Origin: Taenia hydatigena
Lineage: Eukaryota > Platyhelminthes > Cestoda > Cyclophyllidea > Taeniidae
Assembly (NCBI GenBank): GCA_036345935.2
Contig: JADWOT020001718.1
Coordinates: 108,405 to 172,404, forward strand
Length of the DNA stretch: 64,000 bases
Direction of reading: 5' to 3'
In this document: in pieces, positions 47,041 through 59,195 of the stretch
Position numbering within the stretch: the stretch's first letter is position 1
Layout: every line of letters begins with the position of its first letter
Notes under the pieces: generated by a model
What the model saw: the letters and a program-made list of their open reading frames with translations, nothing else
What the model was told of the DNA's origin: nothing
Database searches by the model: none
Program-made: the position numbers and the translations under genes

Positions 47041-49129
47041 CAGGCACTCACTTACGATTTGTGGTCAAAGTAGTGTCTTGTTTGTGCATGTGTGCTCCTC
47101 ATCTGGTCGAAATATACGCCCTTCTTTGACTAAGCTTCTCTACTTCTTATTGCACAGGGGTTGTATGGGCGAAGAAGTTTTAATATTCCTAGTTTAGAAT
47201 GCAAGACTTATCAGGATTTCAATGCAAACTTAAACAAAACTACGATCAAATCGTAGCATTTCATGCTCCGGCTGTGACGTCATTTTATCAACCGCGGTGG
47301 TCTATAATGACAGGACCATCACTGACATCGAGCAGCCCATCGTATGATGCAAAAAAGGAAGCTAAGCCCTAAAAATGGGCTCTTAAAATAGTATCAACCT
47401 TAGCCTTGTATTTTGTTGCATATTATCGACTTCTGTCGTAGTCATTTATTGCCGCTTTTGTCATTACTCGTTCGAGGATTTAAGCTATCATTTAACTAAC
47501 TAATCTGTGGAAGGGATTCGCCAGTTAAAATTAAGTTTTCTCTGCAGAAGACAGATTTGTGACGGAGCCCTCTTTGTTGAGGTCTAACGTGAATTGAAGC
47601 AAGTGAATAGTGACTTCTGCTGTTGCTCAAGTAAAGCAGGAGAAGACGTGTATGTACCTTGAAAGAAAAAATGTAAAGAGTGAGGTGCGCTTGAGGAACG
47701 TGGTTATATCCGATTGTCCAGTTGTGGTTTCATTTGCGTTTGGTCAGTGCAGCCATTCTACTGTCTATGCCCTAACAGCGCATCCAAAATGTTTACGAAT
47801 GGAGAGAGCCAGAAGGTGTCATCACACCTACGGATGCGAGGACCGCTTGTCCTCTCTTGAAGAAGGGCAGTGGCAAAGGTTGTTTCCTGGCGCCCACGCT
47901 GGCCCAACTCATCGTGCGATCGTTGTATATTTCCCATCAAGTCATGTCACACGGAACATGAAAGGAACCTCAGGCAAGTGTCCTCGAGTGGTGTTTGCTG
48001 CATGTTCAGGCTCCAAATAAATTGCTTTCTGACTTGATTCGACGTGAATGATCTTCCGGTAGTCATTTTGACATCTGGCTCGGTGAAAGTTGTGGAATGT
48101 GCATTGAACATAAACTCTAAGCAAAAATAAGGGACCAGCTATTTAATGGCACGTCAAAACTTTCAATTCTTTGAAGCTACGAGGCGTTTTACAGTGTAGG
48201 ACTCTCTATGTAGCTGCATGAATAACAGTGATGCAGTGTTGATGAGCCATGAAGAAGACGATAATTCAGGCACGCTGCCATGAAATCGCTGGACCGTCTG
48301 ACTAAACTCATGTCATTGAAATGGTATTTATGCATACTTTGACCTAAATGTAGTTCCAAAATCGAGCGTCTTGACAGAAAAGCATCGAGCACTACCAAAA
48401 TCTTGCCATTAGTATATCGACCACCTTAGTGATAGCGACGTAACCGAAGGCGACACCAAACACAACCTAACAAATGTAAATTTGTTTGTCCAGCGTTTAC
48501 AATGCTGTGCATTTAATTCTGCCTGAGCAACAAAAGGACTACTCTCTACAGCTCTGACATTCTTATAAGAAGCCTTTGACATCAAGAAGGGTCGCGAATT
48601 TACCTTCATTTGTACTTTGAGCGCTAATTACATTTGAATTACTAATTTTCTTGCCACGAATCAAATCACCTCAAATGCAATTGAAAGACCACAACACACG
48701 TGGTACCTATGGCTGTCTCGGTGGTACCCAGATATCTAACATCAGATAGAACTGCCTTAATGATGGGATGATCAGAGCATGACTTTGATTTCTTGTGCAG
48801 TTTCTGCTTCAAAATTCCTGGAATGACTTGCCTTTTGTCGCAGAGTTCTCTTAACTGAAAACACGTTTGACCACGTCAGTCGCCCTTCTAAACATTGAGC
48901 TTCTTCTGGTAATACAAAAATAGCTCTCAAGTCCAAAAATGACTTTTAATGTTTTATTTGCAGTTTATATTAAATATTAGTTTTCCAAACTGCACGATGT
49001 TCGTGGCCTCGTCTTCCCATCCAACTCTAAATACCAACAAACAAAAGTAAGATCAGTGAAATAGAAAGACATGTTGATTAAAGGTTTACTCACGTGAGTG
49101 ACGCTGCATTTCCATTTCACGAATAAACT
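47041..49129. other. No gene recognised
   Basis: Holds the 136-codon open frame 47610-48020 (plus), overlapped by an open minus frame. Neither matches a family or has splice borders, so it is left uncalled. Confidence 0.35.
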
Positions 49130-49245
49130 TGCATAAAGTGTTAGTTGATCTGTCACAATTTTACTCGCCTGCTGACAAATCGCATCTGCAATAATGGCGG
49201 ATGCTTCAGGGAAAGGGTCAATATTGCCTTACAATTTTATTTTGC
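49130..49245 (+). repeat. Short third copy of the 42-45 kb repeat
   Basis: ATTTTACTCGCCTG.TG, then CGCATCTGCA and CAGGGAAAGGGTCAATATTGCCTT match the first block of units A and B (CAGGGAAAGGGTCAGCATTG in A). It directly precedes the homeobox relic. Confidence 0.55.
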
Positions 49246-49299
49246 CAAGTTTCTACTAACAAAATTAAGCAGTTCTGGCATTTTGAATAACTATCAGCT

Positions 49300-49800
49300 A
49301 GCCCTTCAAAGTCTCAACTACAACAGATATCCTGCATTAGACTGTCTTTACCTCCAAAGCAAGGTGGAAGCTCAGGCCAACATCAATCTGCCAATACGTT
49401 GCCAACCTTCCCAATGCTGAACCCAATTCTTTTTGACACACTGTCAAAGTCACGTCAAGAGCTGCCACAACCACAGGTGCAGCAACCAGTTCTAACGCCA
49501 AGCTTGAATCAACAACTTTCAGCAAGCGTGTTCTCAATTCCAAATCATCTTCCTCTCTAGCAGCTTTCTGCCAGCATATCAATGCTTGATTCAAACTTCT
49601 TTACACTGCCAACTACAGAACAGCCTCAGGTACGCCAGACATTATCTGAAACACAGAGACAAGGCAGACGCAGGGTTTGATTTACCCCGTTCCAAATCGG
49701 TGGTGATAGGATGTTGAGGCACAAGCAGCAATTTTTCGCGCTAGGCGGAGTCAATGAAAATCAGCTTGGTGCTAAAACAGATCAAAAGCAGGATGGTGAA
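49300..49800 (+). pseudogene. Homeobox pseudogene copy 2
   Basis: Aligns with the minus-strand copy at 55967-56550. Shared readings: NYNRYPALDCLYLQSKVEAQA, then CHNHRCSNQ and CSQFQIIF, then EQPQVRQTLSETQRQGRRR. Right after RRR a stop replaces the Leu expected in the N-terminal arm of the homeodomain, and FTPFQIG follows before similarity fails. A later piece with RHKQQ..ENQL also matches the downstream part of the other locus (55,650-55,740). Stops and deletions throughout. Confidence 0.55.
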
Positions 49801-50064
49801 GATGAGGATATCAAAAATTGGTAGAACTAAAAGAGCGAGTTATTGGCTTCCTGTATGAAGAGTCTGCAGGCCGACCTTGGTTGTCTTTCGTTTAGTGGCT
49901 GTGATTTTAATGTTTTGCGGTCCTCACGGCATGTTTTGATAGCAGCCATTTGTGGACCTTAATTTTTCAACAATAAATGAATAAACTGATGGCATTTCAA
50001 AAAATTCTTGTAAGAAGCTATGCGCGAAATTGATAGTTGCTAGAATTATTTATTTTGGGGGCGA
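49801..50064. other. No gene recognised
   Basis: Short AT-rich spacer between the homeobox relic and repeat b. Confidence 0.4.
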
Positions 50065-50250
50065 GAGACCATACAGGTCGACGTCTTACGTGCATGAGCA
50101 ATGACAACATTCAACCTATCGCGGCGGTCAACGTTAATGTCTATCAGAGTTTGATCCATGTTCCATGTCACTTTCAAGGCGCACAAATCAGATCACTTTC
50201 CAAAATGCCCCTTTTGCATGGGCGAAATGGCTTAATCAGTACCTTACAAT
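50065..50250. repeat. Dispersed repeat segment b, copy 2
   Basis: Partner of 1925-2075, same orientation. Confidence 0.65.
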
Positions 50251-52414
50251 AAAAGCCTCATCACCTTAGTATGGTTCCATTAGTATCTATTTGATCACTA
50301 ATCGCTTATAAATGGTTAAAACCTCTCCATTTCAGTAATTATCCTCTAAAATCACGCATTTGCTGCGAACTATTCATTTGCAAGGCCAAAGTGAACGCAC
50401 AGGCGTGCAAGCGCATCCTTCTGATCATTGCCCGACCACGTTAACTATCCCACCCATTAATAGACGGCTACCGAACGAGTAGTCTAAAAGCATGCTTGAA
50501 ACAAAGGACTAATAACCGCAAGAGAGCCTGTTGCACAAAGCAGACCTCAGCGCTTATTTGCTTCACTTTGCCTTACTTAAGGGTACTGCGGGATTTGACT
50601 ACACGTGCTCTTCTTCTTGAGAAGGATGGCACACGTACTGAGGGTCAAATTGGATACACTCCTGACAGACCTCTTTACATGTGCATTGCCTTGCACTCAA
50701 AGGAGCACCTCCTGAATGCACTGCATAACGGCAACAAGAAAATATCTTTTCCTTCATTAAGAATATCCGCTACTTAGTCCGCCCCAAGGCAGCTTCGCCA
50801 ACGTATAAGGAAACAGAGCTACCTGCTCCACCTTTTTCCATTTCATACGCTCAAGTTAACATTCCATTTTACAGTAATGGTTACGATGCCTAATTTTGAC
50901 AAGCTCAATAAACTGCACCAAGCTCTAGCTATCTAGTCAAAGTCCCTTTTAATCCTTGGCATTTGCTTACTTGGTGGCTAGCGAATTGCCCTAAGGTCCA
51001 ACTACACTGCTTTGCTTTGCCGATTGCGAACACACCGAGGCAGTGACCGGTGCAATCCACTTCCCTTTTGCACCAGCAGTGTGCTTTTGTGGTCGCGTAG
51101 GGGGAGACGAAAATCGTATTCACTGCAACATCACAACGATACAATCGTTTGTTCAAGTCTTTGTCCGAGCTTCCCGATCTTTAATAACTTTTAATAATTT
51201 TCTACACATTCACTTATATTTCTTGTGCGTATCTTACTGGATGAAGCAAATGGTTGTAACTCATGTGGGAAGAGGTGAATTCTTGTCATCCACTTCCGTT
51301 GCCAATTCGAATTGGCGTCACAGGTCATCCCGTGAATTCTCACATGGGATAAGTATGCCGGGAAATGCTTGCTTTACAGTTGGTAGGACTTGAGACTAGC
51401 AAGTGAAGTGGAAAAATCCTGCTAGATAGACCTACTGTCAACTAAATAGCTAGGACATGCCAAAGTTTGGCGAGCATGCCAGCGTTGGACGCTGCGAAAT
51501 TGGCATCGTAAGTGTCTGTAAGCTATGCGCAAAATATTCCAATTTAACTAGTCCAATGCCGAACTCCCAACTATGCAAGCCTTGTATGGAGGGTAGTAAC
51601 AACAGAATAAACTGACCGTTTCCTCGATTAATGTTCATGCATTTATTGCGTGAAAAAGGGTCCACTTTTTGTCATGATCACGTCCGTTGCTTGAGATTAC
51701 GACCGACCTTTTCAAACGTTGACAGCTTTTACGATTCTCGCGGCTAAATCACGTCTGCGAATCGGCATTTAGTTTCAAGATCTGTGACTTGAGTTATTTG
51801 ATGTGAATGATGCCGCAAGGCTTAATAATAATGAAGTAGTATACACGTACTTACATTGTAAATCGTAGCAACATGTGACTGCTACAAATCTCCCTCTCCT
51901 CCTTCTCTTGCTCGGTTGCGGACTCAAGGTCCCCCTAAGCCCAAAATCCATACAATGCATTAGTTACATTAATTAGCCTCATTCTATGAAGTTGAATGGG
52001 TTATGAATGGACTAGGTCGCGTGAATTTGCATCGTGGCACAAAAAAGGCTGTTGCAGCGACTTCGTGTGTCTTGGTAGCATTCCTAGTTACTAAGCTCCG
52101 CTGTGCAGTCACATCGTACACAGTGATGGTAGCATTATCTAAGGCGCAGATATCTTTCAGTTATTTCATTCGTCTTCTTCACCACATTTCCTCCACATAA
52201 CAAACCGGAGGCCACATAGAGTAAATTTACTGCCCTGCGATAGGAGCGCTCCACTTGAATTTATGCCTCCTTAAAAGTATTGCTTATGCGCATAATCTTT
52301 TGTGAGACGAGATGGACAGATGCTGCCGTTCGTATGAGGGCTAACAGCATCCTTCATACCAGTTCTTTGACTCAATTGCGGAGAGCCGATATGGAATAAA
52401 GGACTGGTAGTGCT
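50251..52414. other. No gene recognised
   Basis: Plus-strand frames at 50496-50777 and 51043-51393 are open, but no domain is seen and frames on the other strand overlap the second. Confidence 0.35.
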
Positions 52415-52650
52415 GCACCTCGATATTGGACGCTGACCTTCGTGGGCAAAAGCACTTGTTAGTCGTCAATGACAATGCAAATAAATCAAGGAAAGTTGAC
52501 ACAATTGCATGCTTCCTGCAAGGACTGCCCCAAATCACTGCCCCTCTGACGGCACAAATGCCACCTTTAGCTGACATTGTGGTAGCTCTTATGCGACACT
52601 TTTTAAAGAATTCCATCACATCTCTGTCAAAGCTTTTCCAACTTCACATG
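52415..52650 (+). pseudogene. Possible retroelement integrase scrap
   Basis: A plus-strand reading starts VLHLDIGR, changes frame, and goes on HLLVVNDNANKSRKV, then PLADIVVALMRHFLKNS. This echoes the start of the Ty3/gypsy integrase core (W-x-x-D-x-x-G-P-L...Y-x-L-V-V-x-D-x-x-S-K-W...T-V-A-x-x-L). Only the first Asp-containing strand and the following helix would be present. Suggestive, not certain: a single local similarity with one frame change. Confidence 0.35.
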
Positions 52651-53269
52651 TAAAATTTGTCAATCTGGTTAGCCCTTGCCTTAGAGAAAATAGCCATAGC
52701 ATTAACCAGTGGGGCATTTCACACACATGTGCATACGTCTGCGGCTCCGCCATCCTGTAACATGCAGAATCGAACAACTCCGAATTCGTGGCACATCGGA
52801 CAGTGTCATACGAATCACAGCAACAAACACAGCAACTCTGGCGCAACAATAAACAGGGTACGTGTAAACCCACCTGATCGCTAAAAACGGAGTCGGGTTT
52901 GTTGATGATGTGCATGAGAAAGTACCTGCATAACTTGTTGAACATAGAGCGCAGCGCGTGTCCCTCCATGTGTCACATGGCTTCAAAGTGTTGCAGGATT
53001 AACTGTGTGATCAAAAAGAAGACACGTCAATTCAAAACCCACTCAATTAGCGTGGAATCTAACACACAGAGAATGATAAGAGTACGAAGCAAATAGTACT
53101 TCAGAGTACGCGACAATCGCTGTAAAGCTCTACCCCCTTCCTCATAATCCCTCCCATAATTTTGGTGACAACTAGTTAAGGAGGAGGACTTAAGGACCCT
53201 ACACATGAGGCTATCCTTACTGCCATACACAACAAAATAACAAGGTGACGTTGATGCAAATGCATTTGC
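52651..53269. other. No gene recognised
   Basis: A minus-strand frame (ATG near 52969: MEGHALRSMFNKLCRYF, then NKPDSVFSDQ and a GTGGGT that could be a donor) is the only hint of an exon. Too weak to call. Confidence 0.3.
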
Positions 53270-53985
53270 GCTTTCTGATAGTCAATCGCTGAGATGGAGT
53301 TTGTGTTAGTTATGGTCGCCTAAAGTCTAGAGCTTGGACAGACTTACAGCATTGCCCACCCCGATTGCCTGATCAGCCATCAGTATTGACCCAGTGGCAA
53401 CTCTAATGAACTCTGTTGACACTCAATCAAATGCTGATCTTAATTCCTCTCGGAGTATTTAACCACTGCTTTGGTCGTTTAACTGTCTCTACTTAACCGA
53501 TCACGACGATTATTTCTACGCATGAAATTCTCATTCAGGCGATGAAACCAATTTTACAAAGCAGTTCCTTCGTATGTACCAGTGCGCGCTGAAATTGGTG
53601 AATAAAAATTCGCCTTGTATGTATGTGGACAGAGTTTGATAGCTTTAACTAATTTGTGCTCATGGCTGTCACTCAGAGGTAAGTTTACGATGGGCAAATT
53701 TAATAATTTCCTTTTCTATGTTTGCAATTAAAATGAATTTTAGTATGCAAAGCGCTACAAACAAAAGCGTCACAAAAACGAAATGAAGGAAGAACTAAAA
53801 CTGCCGCAGAATTGATTTCTCACGCATTACTCCCTAAGACTCTCGTTTGGCGAATCTTCAATCTGTCGACCAGTATCAATCATGAAGGCTAATCCGTGGA
53901 CGGAGGGACTAGGCGCTGACGTGATCGCTACTCACCACGCAGCAAACTTCATCACCGACAGCATCAGTCATGCCTGACGTTGAAC
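53270..53985 (+). repeat. Kinase-associated flank, copy B
   Basis: Direct partner of 45775-46530. Here the kinase remnant that follows (54480-55265) lies in the opposite orientation. Confidence 0.75.
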
Positions 53986-54479
53986 AACTCACCTCAGTTA
54001 CTCTGGTCTAGGCAGTCTTCGCGCACTGTCGAGGAGTCGTATCACATGAAATGAATCAATGGAAAGCTGGATATGATTTGGTCGGTTAGCATAAAACTAC
54101 TCAGCAGTGAGATTCTTTCAGAGACGCAAGAATTAGGCTACAGTGATAAAAAATAACAGACTTGAGAAGTCTAAGGTAATAAGAGGAGTTGACAAGTTCA
54201 CTGCGATAATGACGTGGACACCAAAGTACTGCTTGTGTAACGATTATGCGAAGTTCTATGCCCTCCGAGAGAATCAAATGCTTGTGCTAATCACTCGAGT
54301 AAAGGTGTAATCACCATTTTTCGACTGCCACGAAGCTTTCGAGTCCGGAAGAGTGCAAAATTTGTGCTGCGATGTCGATGATGAGTCACATCGGCGGACC
54401 AATGATCACGACGGAGCCAATGGTGCCGATTTGGATCATGGCACGCTCCGGGCTTGTGCCAGATAGAGCTCAGATAACA
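53986..54479. other. Spacer between flank B and inverted kinase relic
   Basis: No gene. The minus-strand reading may hold the degraded 3' continuation of the kinase tail. Confidence 0.35.
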
Positions 54480-55265
54480 GCACTGCACCATCGAAGAGGT
54501 CGAAGCTAAACCTCTCTTTAGCTGCGGACACTCTAATCGGAGGGGTGGCAAGGTGGGTCCAAATTAAAGGCCACCACTTCCTTTTAGCGAACGTCTTTGA
54601 ACAACTCAAGGCGCTTCACACCATCAAAGTTCAGGCACTCCTTGTGATCGTGCGTAAGACAAGCTTTGAAGAAACTGGCGAACGGCCTGTCATGAACCCG
54701 CGTATGAGCAGCAAATCTTGCGCAGTGGTATGTCTAGACTCCACACATCCGCTCTCGTCGTGATGGCTAACTCAATCTTAATCTTGGGTGCCATAAAGAA
54801 TTGTGCTCCAGTGAAGTCTGTCCTATTGGGAGGTCTCGACTTTAGAGCTACGTAGTATGAGAGACCGAAGAGTGCAATTAGAATGTGTTTGAAATTAACA
54901 ATAAGCACCTTGCGCTTGACGTTCAAGTGGACGATGCGATTCGGGTGAAGGTGCTCTGGACCACAAATGAGCTCACAGCTATAAAATCGCGTGTCATTTT
55001 CACCAGGGTCGTCAATGTTTGAGACGAGATCCCGCACGTCGAATCCGCCTCCTTTGCACAGCACAAAGGCCTAAGCCACACGAATTTGACAGCTTTTAAT
55101 CGGAGCGACTAGAAATAGCGATTGATCCTCCTGCCTGGCGAGTCTCGTTAAAATGTGGTACTCTCAAAGAGCACACCGAACAGCAGAGCTGTTTCGCAAG
55201 AAGAACCTCTTCAATGCACAGGTCATGGTTGTCGCGGTCTCGTCACATCTTCTTGTGTAGATACC
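54480..55265 (-). pseudogene. Ser/Thr protein kinase pseudogene, copy B
   Basis: A nearly full kinase domain without introns. In order on the minus strand: GIYTRRCDETATTMTCALKR (glycine-rich loop end and the beta-3 Lys, codon 55211-55209), FLRNSSAVRCAL, a TGA, EYHILTRLARQEDQSLFLV (helix C), a TAG, FDVRDLVSNIDD, FYSCELICGPEHLHPNRIVH, then LNVKRKVL where H-x-D-x-K-x-x-N is expected, ALFGLSYYV for the DFG segment, FFMAPK for APE and ITTRADVWSLDI. After a frame change it continues with the C-terminal extension. Catalytic Asp, DFG Asp and APE Glu are all lost, and there are two in-frame stops. The uninterrupted domain in an intron-rich genome suggests a retrocopy or an intronless parent. AGC-like subfamily is a guess. 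Confidence 0.8.
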
Positions 55266-55859
55266 TCATAGAAAAAGGCACAGGAACCACTGGAAACAAA
55301 TTCCACCACATGAATCTATCCAGCATCCATGCCTTGGACTTACTCAAAGCTGACTCCCTTGTCTATCGACTGGCATCAAAGGCTGGCACAGCTGCTAAAA
55401 GCACATTTGCCTGAGCCAATTGAATCAGATCTCACCTTCTACTGGCTCGTCGCATTTGGTTCTCATCCATGACGCCGGGTCAACATCGGAGATGCCATGA
55501 CTAATGTGAGTCGTTTAACATCACGCATGTTTAATTTGAACGACACTGAAATAATCAGTAAATGGAGGTCGAACATTAAATCTATGGGGCATTTATTGTG
55601 CTAAGGCTACTTTTTGTTCCTCTTAGTCGTAGAAGCAAACAGTTTGATCCTGTTTTTGCCTGTATCAGTGGCAAGCTGATTTTCGGGCAACTCCGACATC
55701 ACTCTAGGTTGCTGCTTATGCCTTGATAATATATCAACGCCTTTTTTTCCCAGTAGTTCCAGAGTTTTCATTGAGGCAGTTGTCCCACGAGTCAGTTGAT
55801 GGAAAACGAATCTTTGGCTGTGATGCAGACGCCTCATTGCCAGAAATTTTCCTACCAGC
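55266..55859. other. Spacer; includes downstream part of the homeobox repeat
   Basis: The minus-strand reading at 55607-55939 (HKQQPRVMSELPENQL) has a counterpart at about 49715-49780, so it belongs to the homeobox-bearing repeat rather than to a separate gene. Confidence 0.4.
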
Positions 55860-55985
55860 TTCCTTCGTAATGTAGCGCCCATTCTGGGACCATGTCTTAA
55901 CCTAGCGGTATAGTCAAAAGCATGACGAGTTTGGACCACTCAATCTCTACACACTAATAACTGTCTTTAAACAGTTATTTTAACA
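55860..55985. repeat. Dispersed repeat segment c, copy 2
   Basis: Partner of 3890-4035; joins the end of the homeobox pseudogene. Confidence 0.6.
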
Positions 55986-56550
55986 GCTTGATTCTCGACT
56001 AACCTGAGTCCCGATAGGTTGATGCGACGCGCCAGTTCCATGCAGCCATTCATTTTGAGGTAGTTTTCCTCGTAAAAGTACTTTAATATCTTACAAATTT
56101 GGTATAGGGTGAAAAGAATCCTGCGTCTATCTTGTTTTTGTGTCTCTAATACTGTCTGGTGTACCTGAGGTTGTTCTGCGGTTGGTGTTATAAAGAATTT
56201 TGCTGAATTATGCATGGATACGGTGGCAGCAAGTTGCTGGAGATGAAGGTAATTTGGAACTGAGAAGATGATTGCCGGATATTAATGGCACTTGCTTGGC
56301 GGTGGGGACATTGGCTGCACCTGTGGTTGTAGCAGCTGCTGACGTAAATTTGACGAAGTGTCGAATAGGAGTGGCTTCGGCGTCGGGAAGATTGGCAATG
56401 TAGTGGTAGATTGAGTTTAGCCTGAGCTTCCAGCTTGCTTTGAAAGTAAAGAGAAGTTGATATAGGATATCTGTTGTAGCCTAGGCTTTGGAGTTTGTCC
56501 CCCTTCGGATGCAACTGGACATTCCATATTTGACGCACCTGTAAAAACAA
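55967..56550 (-). pseudogene. Homeobox pseudogene copy 1
   Basis: Minus strand. A Gln/Ser/Tyr-rich N-terminal part (YNRYPISTSLYFQSKLEAQ; SSSQFQITF) leads, with frame changes, to EQPQVHQTVLETQKQDRRRI and LFTLYQICKILKYFYEENYL. The second of these fits homeodomain helix 1 and loop (R-R-x-L-F-T-x-x-Q...L-E-x-x-F...Y-L). MELARRINLSG fits helix 2 and the turn (R-x-x-L-A-x-x-I-x-L-S). Then comes a degraded ENQAVKI, where helix 3 would read W-F-Q-N-R-R-x-K. The Trp is gone and several bases are missing in helix 3, so it could not bind DNA normally. One domain-length frame survives (56215-55967). Homeodomain class is not assigned. Confidence 0.65.
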
Positions 56551-56734
56551 AATGCCTGGAATAAGAACATGTGCATCTGCTTGTAGCTAGACGTTATTTC
56601 CACATTCATTTGAGTCAAGAGCTTACTTATTATCGAGTGTGCAACTTTGAGTATGCAATTGGGTCCTTTTCGACCCCATCCCTGCTGGCTGGCTCAACTG
56701 GGTGTGAATGCGTGGTCGATTAGACGGCTTCGCG
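56551..56734. other. No gene recognised
   Basis: Short spacer between homeobox relic and repeat a. Confidence 0.4.
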
Positions 56735-57255
56735 ATGGTTGGAAATAGTAATGTCACTGACGAGAAGCATTATACGAAAGTTGTTCATTGCCAACCCTGA
56801 CCGATGTGCAAATAAAAAGTACAGTTGCACGGGACAACAAATGAGCCCAGCTTCAACTCATGATGATTGATGGATGGAATATGGTAGCAAAAGGACAAAA
56901 GCTTGAGGTAAAAGGTATGCAAACAAGGAAGCATAAAAGAGTAATAAGGTAATTTGATAAACAATTCCCTTGTCTTGCAGCGTTGCCAGATGTTGGAGTT
57001 GTTTAGGATCGAGAGGGTCCACAGGCTTTATCACTGTAAAGTTGGGCATGATGAACTTGTGACCACACAATTCTGCGCCGTATTCCTAGGCTATGAGAGC
57101 CAATAAGATCTACGTTTACGGGTCAGGCCAACAAGACTCGAGAGTCTTAATTGTGTTGAAATAATTACCTGAAACAACGTCATGTCATGCTCATTCGTTA
57201 GACACGAGTAGATGGCAACTAATCGCCGTACAACTCGAATTTATGTCAGCTCAGG
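56735..57255. repeat. Dispersed repeat segment a, copy 2
   Basis: Partner of 1-495, same orientation. Confidence 0.65.
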
Positions 57256-59195
57256 GGTTTCGGAGTCATGTGAAAGGCAAAAAGGCTCCACTTTGCCAAA
57301 CGACCGCCTTTAATTGTTTTTGAAGAAAACACTAGCATTTATGAAAAAATTGCGGAAATGAATGGAATCAGCGGAAAAATATTGCCATAAGAAAGACGTG
57401 GCCAACCGAATAAAGAGGATAGCGAATCACCGACTTCCAGTCAATCTGCTCCCAAATACTTAAGGCACTGTTTAATTACAATCTTAAAAAGCGTCAAGCA
57501 TAGGCAGATAAAAAGCGTATGAAAAATAAAGAGGGGAGCACAATTGAATCGCCAACAGAACAATGAAAGCAATGGCAGAGTGGAAAGAATAAATAACGCA
57601 GAGCTCATTTGTAAAGACACTACGCGTCAAGCACTTGACGATTTGTTTCATGTCTACAATTATCTGATTTACAGACACCCTGATAATTGATGGTGCGGTC
57701 CTTAAGAGCGACGCTGATTGATGGCATTGATGCCCAGTTATGGTTCCGAGTCCATTTGGATGAGCCCAGGTCGATAGATGGGGCCATGCCGATGAGGCAG
57801 GCAGCTCTTTTGCTTGCGTCCAGTGATTTCAAACGCTTAATCGGTTAATACTGTTTTGCGCAATCCCTTACTTGAAGACAAAATAATTTGCAACGCTTAC
57901 TACACTTAGTCGTTGGAAATGTTAATTCCTGCGCTTTGTAGGAAGACGAATTTAAAGGCACACGAAAGACCATCAATGCAGTTCTGCGCTGACGTGATCT
58001 ACATCACCCCGACGTCCATGAATGCCTGGCTTGACCCTGCTAGCCATTCGGCATTGCTGCATCTCATCTTCGGCAGTAGCTGCATTCTTAAAGCTACAGT
58101 ACTCGACACCTGCTCTCCTCCCTTACCTATAATCGGTACCAATGCTAGCAAACCGATTAGTCTCTCAACATAACTTTGGTGCTAGCTTTCCGTTCGTCTG
58201 ACTAAAGTGCGTTTCAGCGTCTTAGCCTTTTAGTCATTAGCTATCCACCATATGAATGAATTCTGCGAACACTGCAGACAGGTCTGTCTCGGCCAGCCTC
58301 ATATATTAACCCTCAATCATTCCGCGGATCGAGAAAGGAACAGGCGAACATGTCGATGGTTGAGAAAATCGACAGGTAGGTAGGTAGGTCGATAGATAAA
58401 GGGATTGAGATTTACGGAGTGACTGGAAGGTCATTGGGCAGCTGACACTAGCATTGCCGCCTCACCAAGCCTCTAACTCTACATCTCCACTAACTGATCA
58501 GAGAAGTGAATAAAATGAATAGAGATGCAAATAAATAATCAAAGAATTCCAGTGCCTTGCAAAGAAATCCTCCAAAAACAACATGCACAATAGGTTTGGT
58601 GGTGGAAAAGGATACCATGAGCAGAAGAAAAGACGGAGATAAGACACTACTTGCAACGGCTGTCAAACCAAGATTACATTACCGTCCATATACCACAGAA
58701 AGGGTGGCACATCGCAAAAAGCACTTGTGTGACGGACACAAGGCCAATTAATGTCACGTCACTAGGGTGGAAACTGCACCACACCGCTCAACATCAAGCG
58801 CCGCACGAAAAAAGGAACGCGACAAATGCTCTATATCGTTAAGTGCCGGATTGCAGGGTTGGGGACCCACGTATGCCAAACACTTGCCCCTATACCTTAA
58901 GCTTGTCTATGCTAGTGGTACCCCTCCTCCTTCCACGCTATCTTGTGCACATAAAGCTCCATATCATCGGACACTCACGACAGCACTAAGTCAATCATCA
59001 TTATGCGTAATAGACCAGCCAAGACGTGCGCACGCTTCAAACGGTAAAACCACAAGTAACGTGAGTAAATGAAACAGCTAGATATGGCAAAACATTTCAT
59101 TCCTTTCCACTATGACCAACTTTTGCCTTAATCGTTGTTGGCAGCAATGTGATCAAAGTGAGGCAATGCTCTCCGAAACACGAGTCACGAAGGCA
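57256..59195. other. No gene recognised; AGGT simple repeat at 58374-58389
   Basis: About 1.9 kb. The minus frame 57620-57832 and the plus frames near 57913, 58557 and 58767 are open but match nothing and overlap other frames. Four AGGT units lie at 58374-58389. Confidence 0.35.

Noticed and set aside
46757..47047. 96-codon minus-strand open frame.
   Set aside because: It is the antisense reading of kinase remnant A, whose plus-strand reading has kinase motifs.
47610..48020. Longest open frame of the window (136 codons).
   Set aside because: No domain, no splice borders, overlapped by an open minus frame; plausible by chance in a 64-kb six-frame scan.
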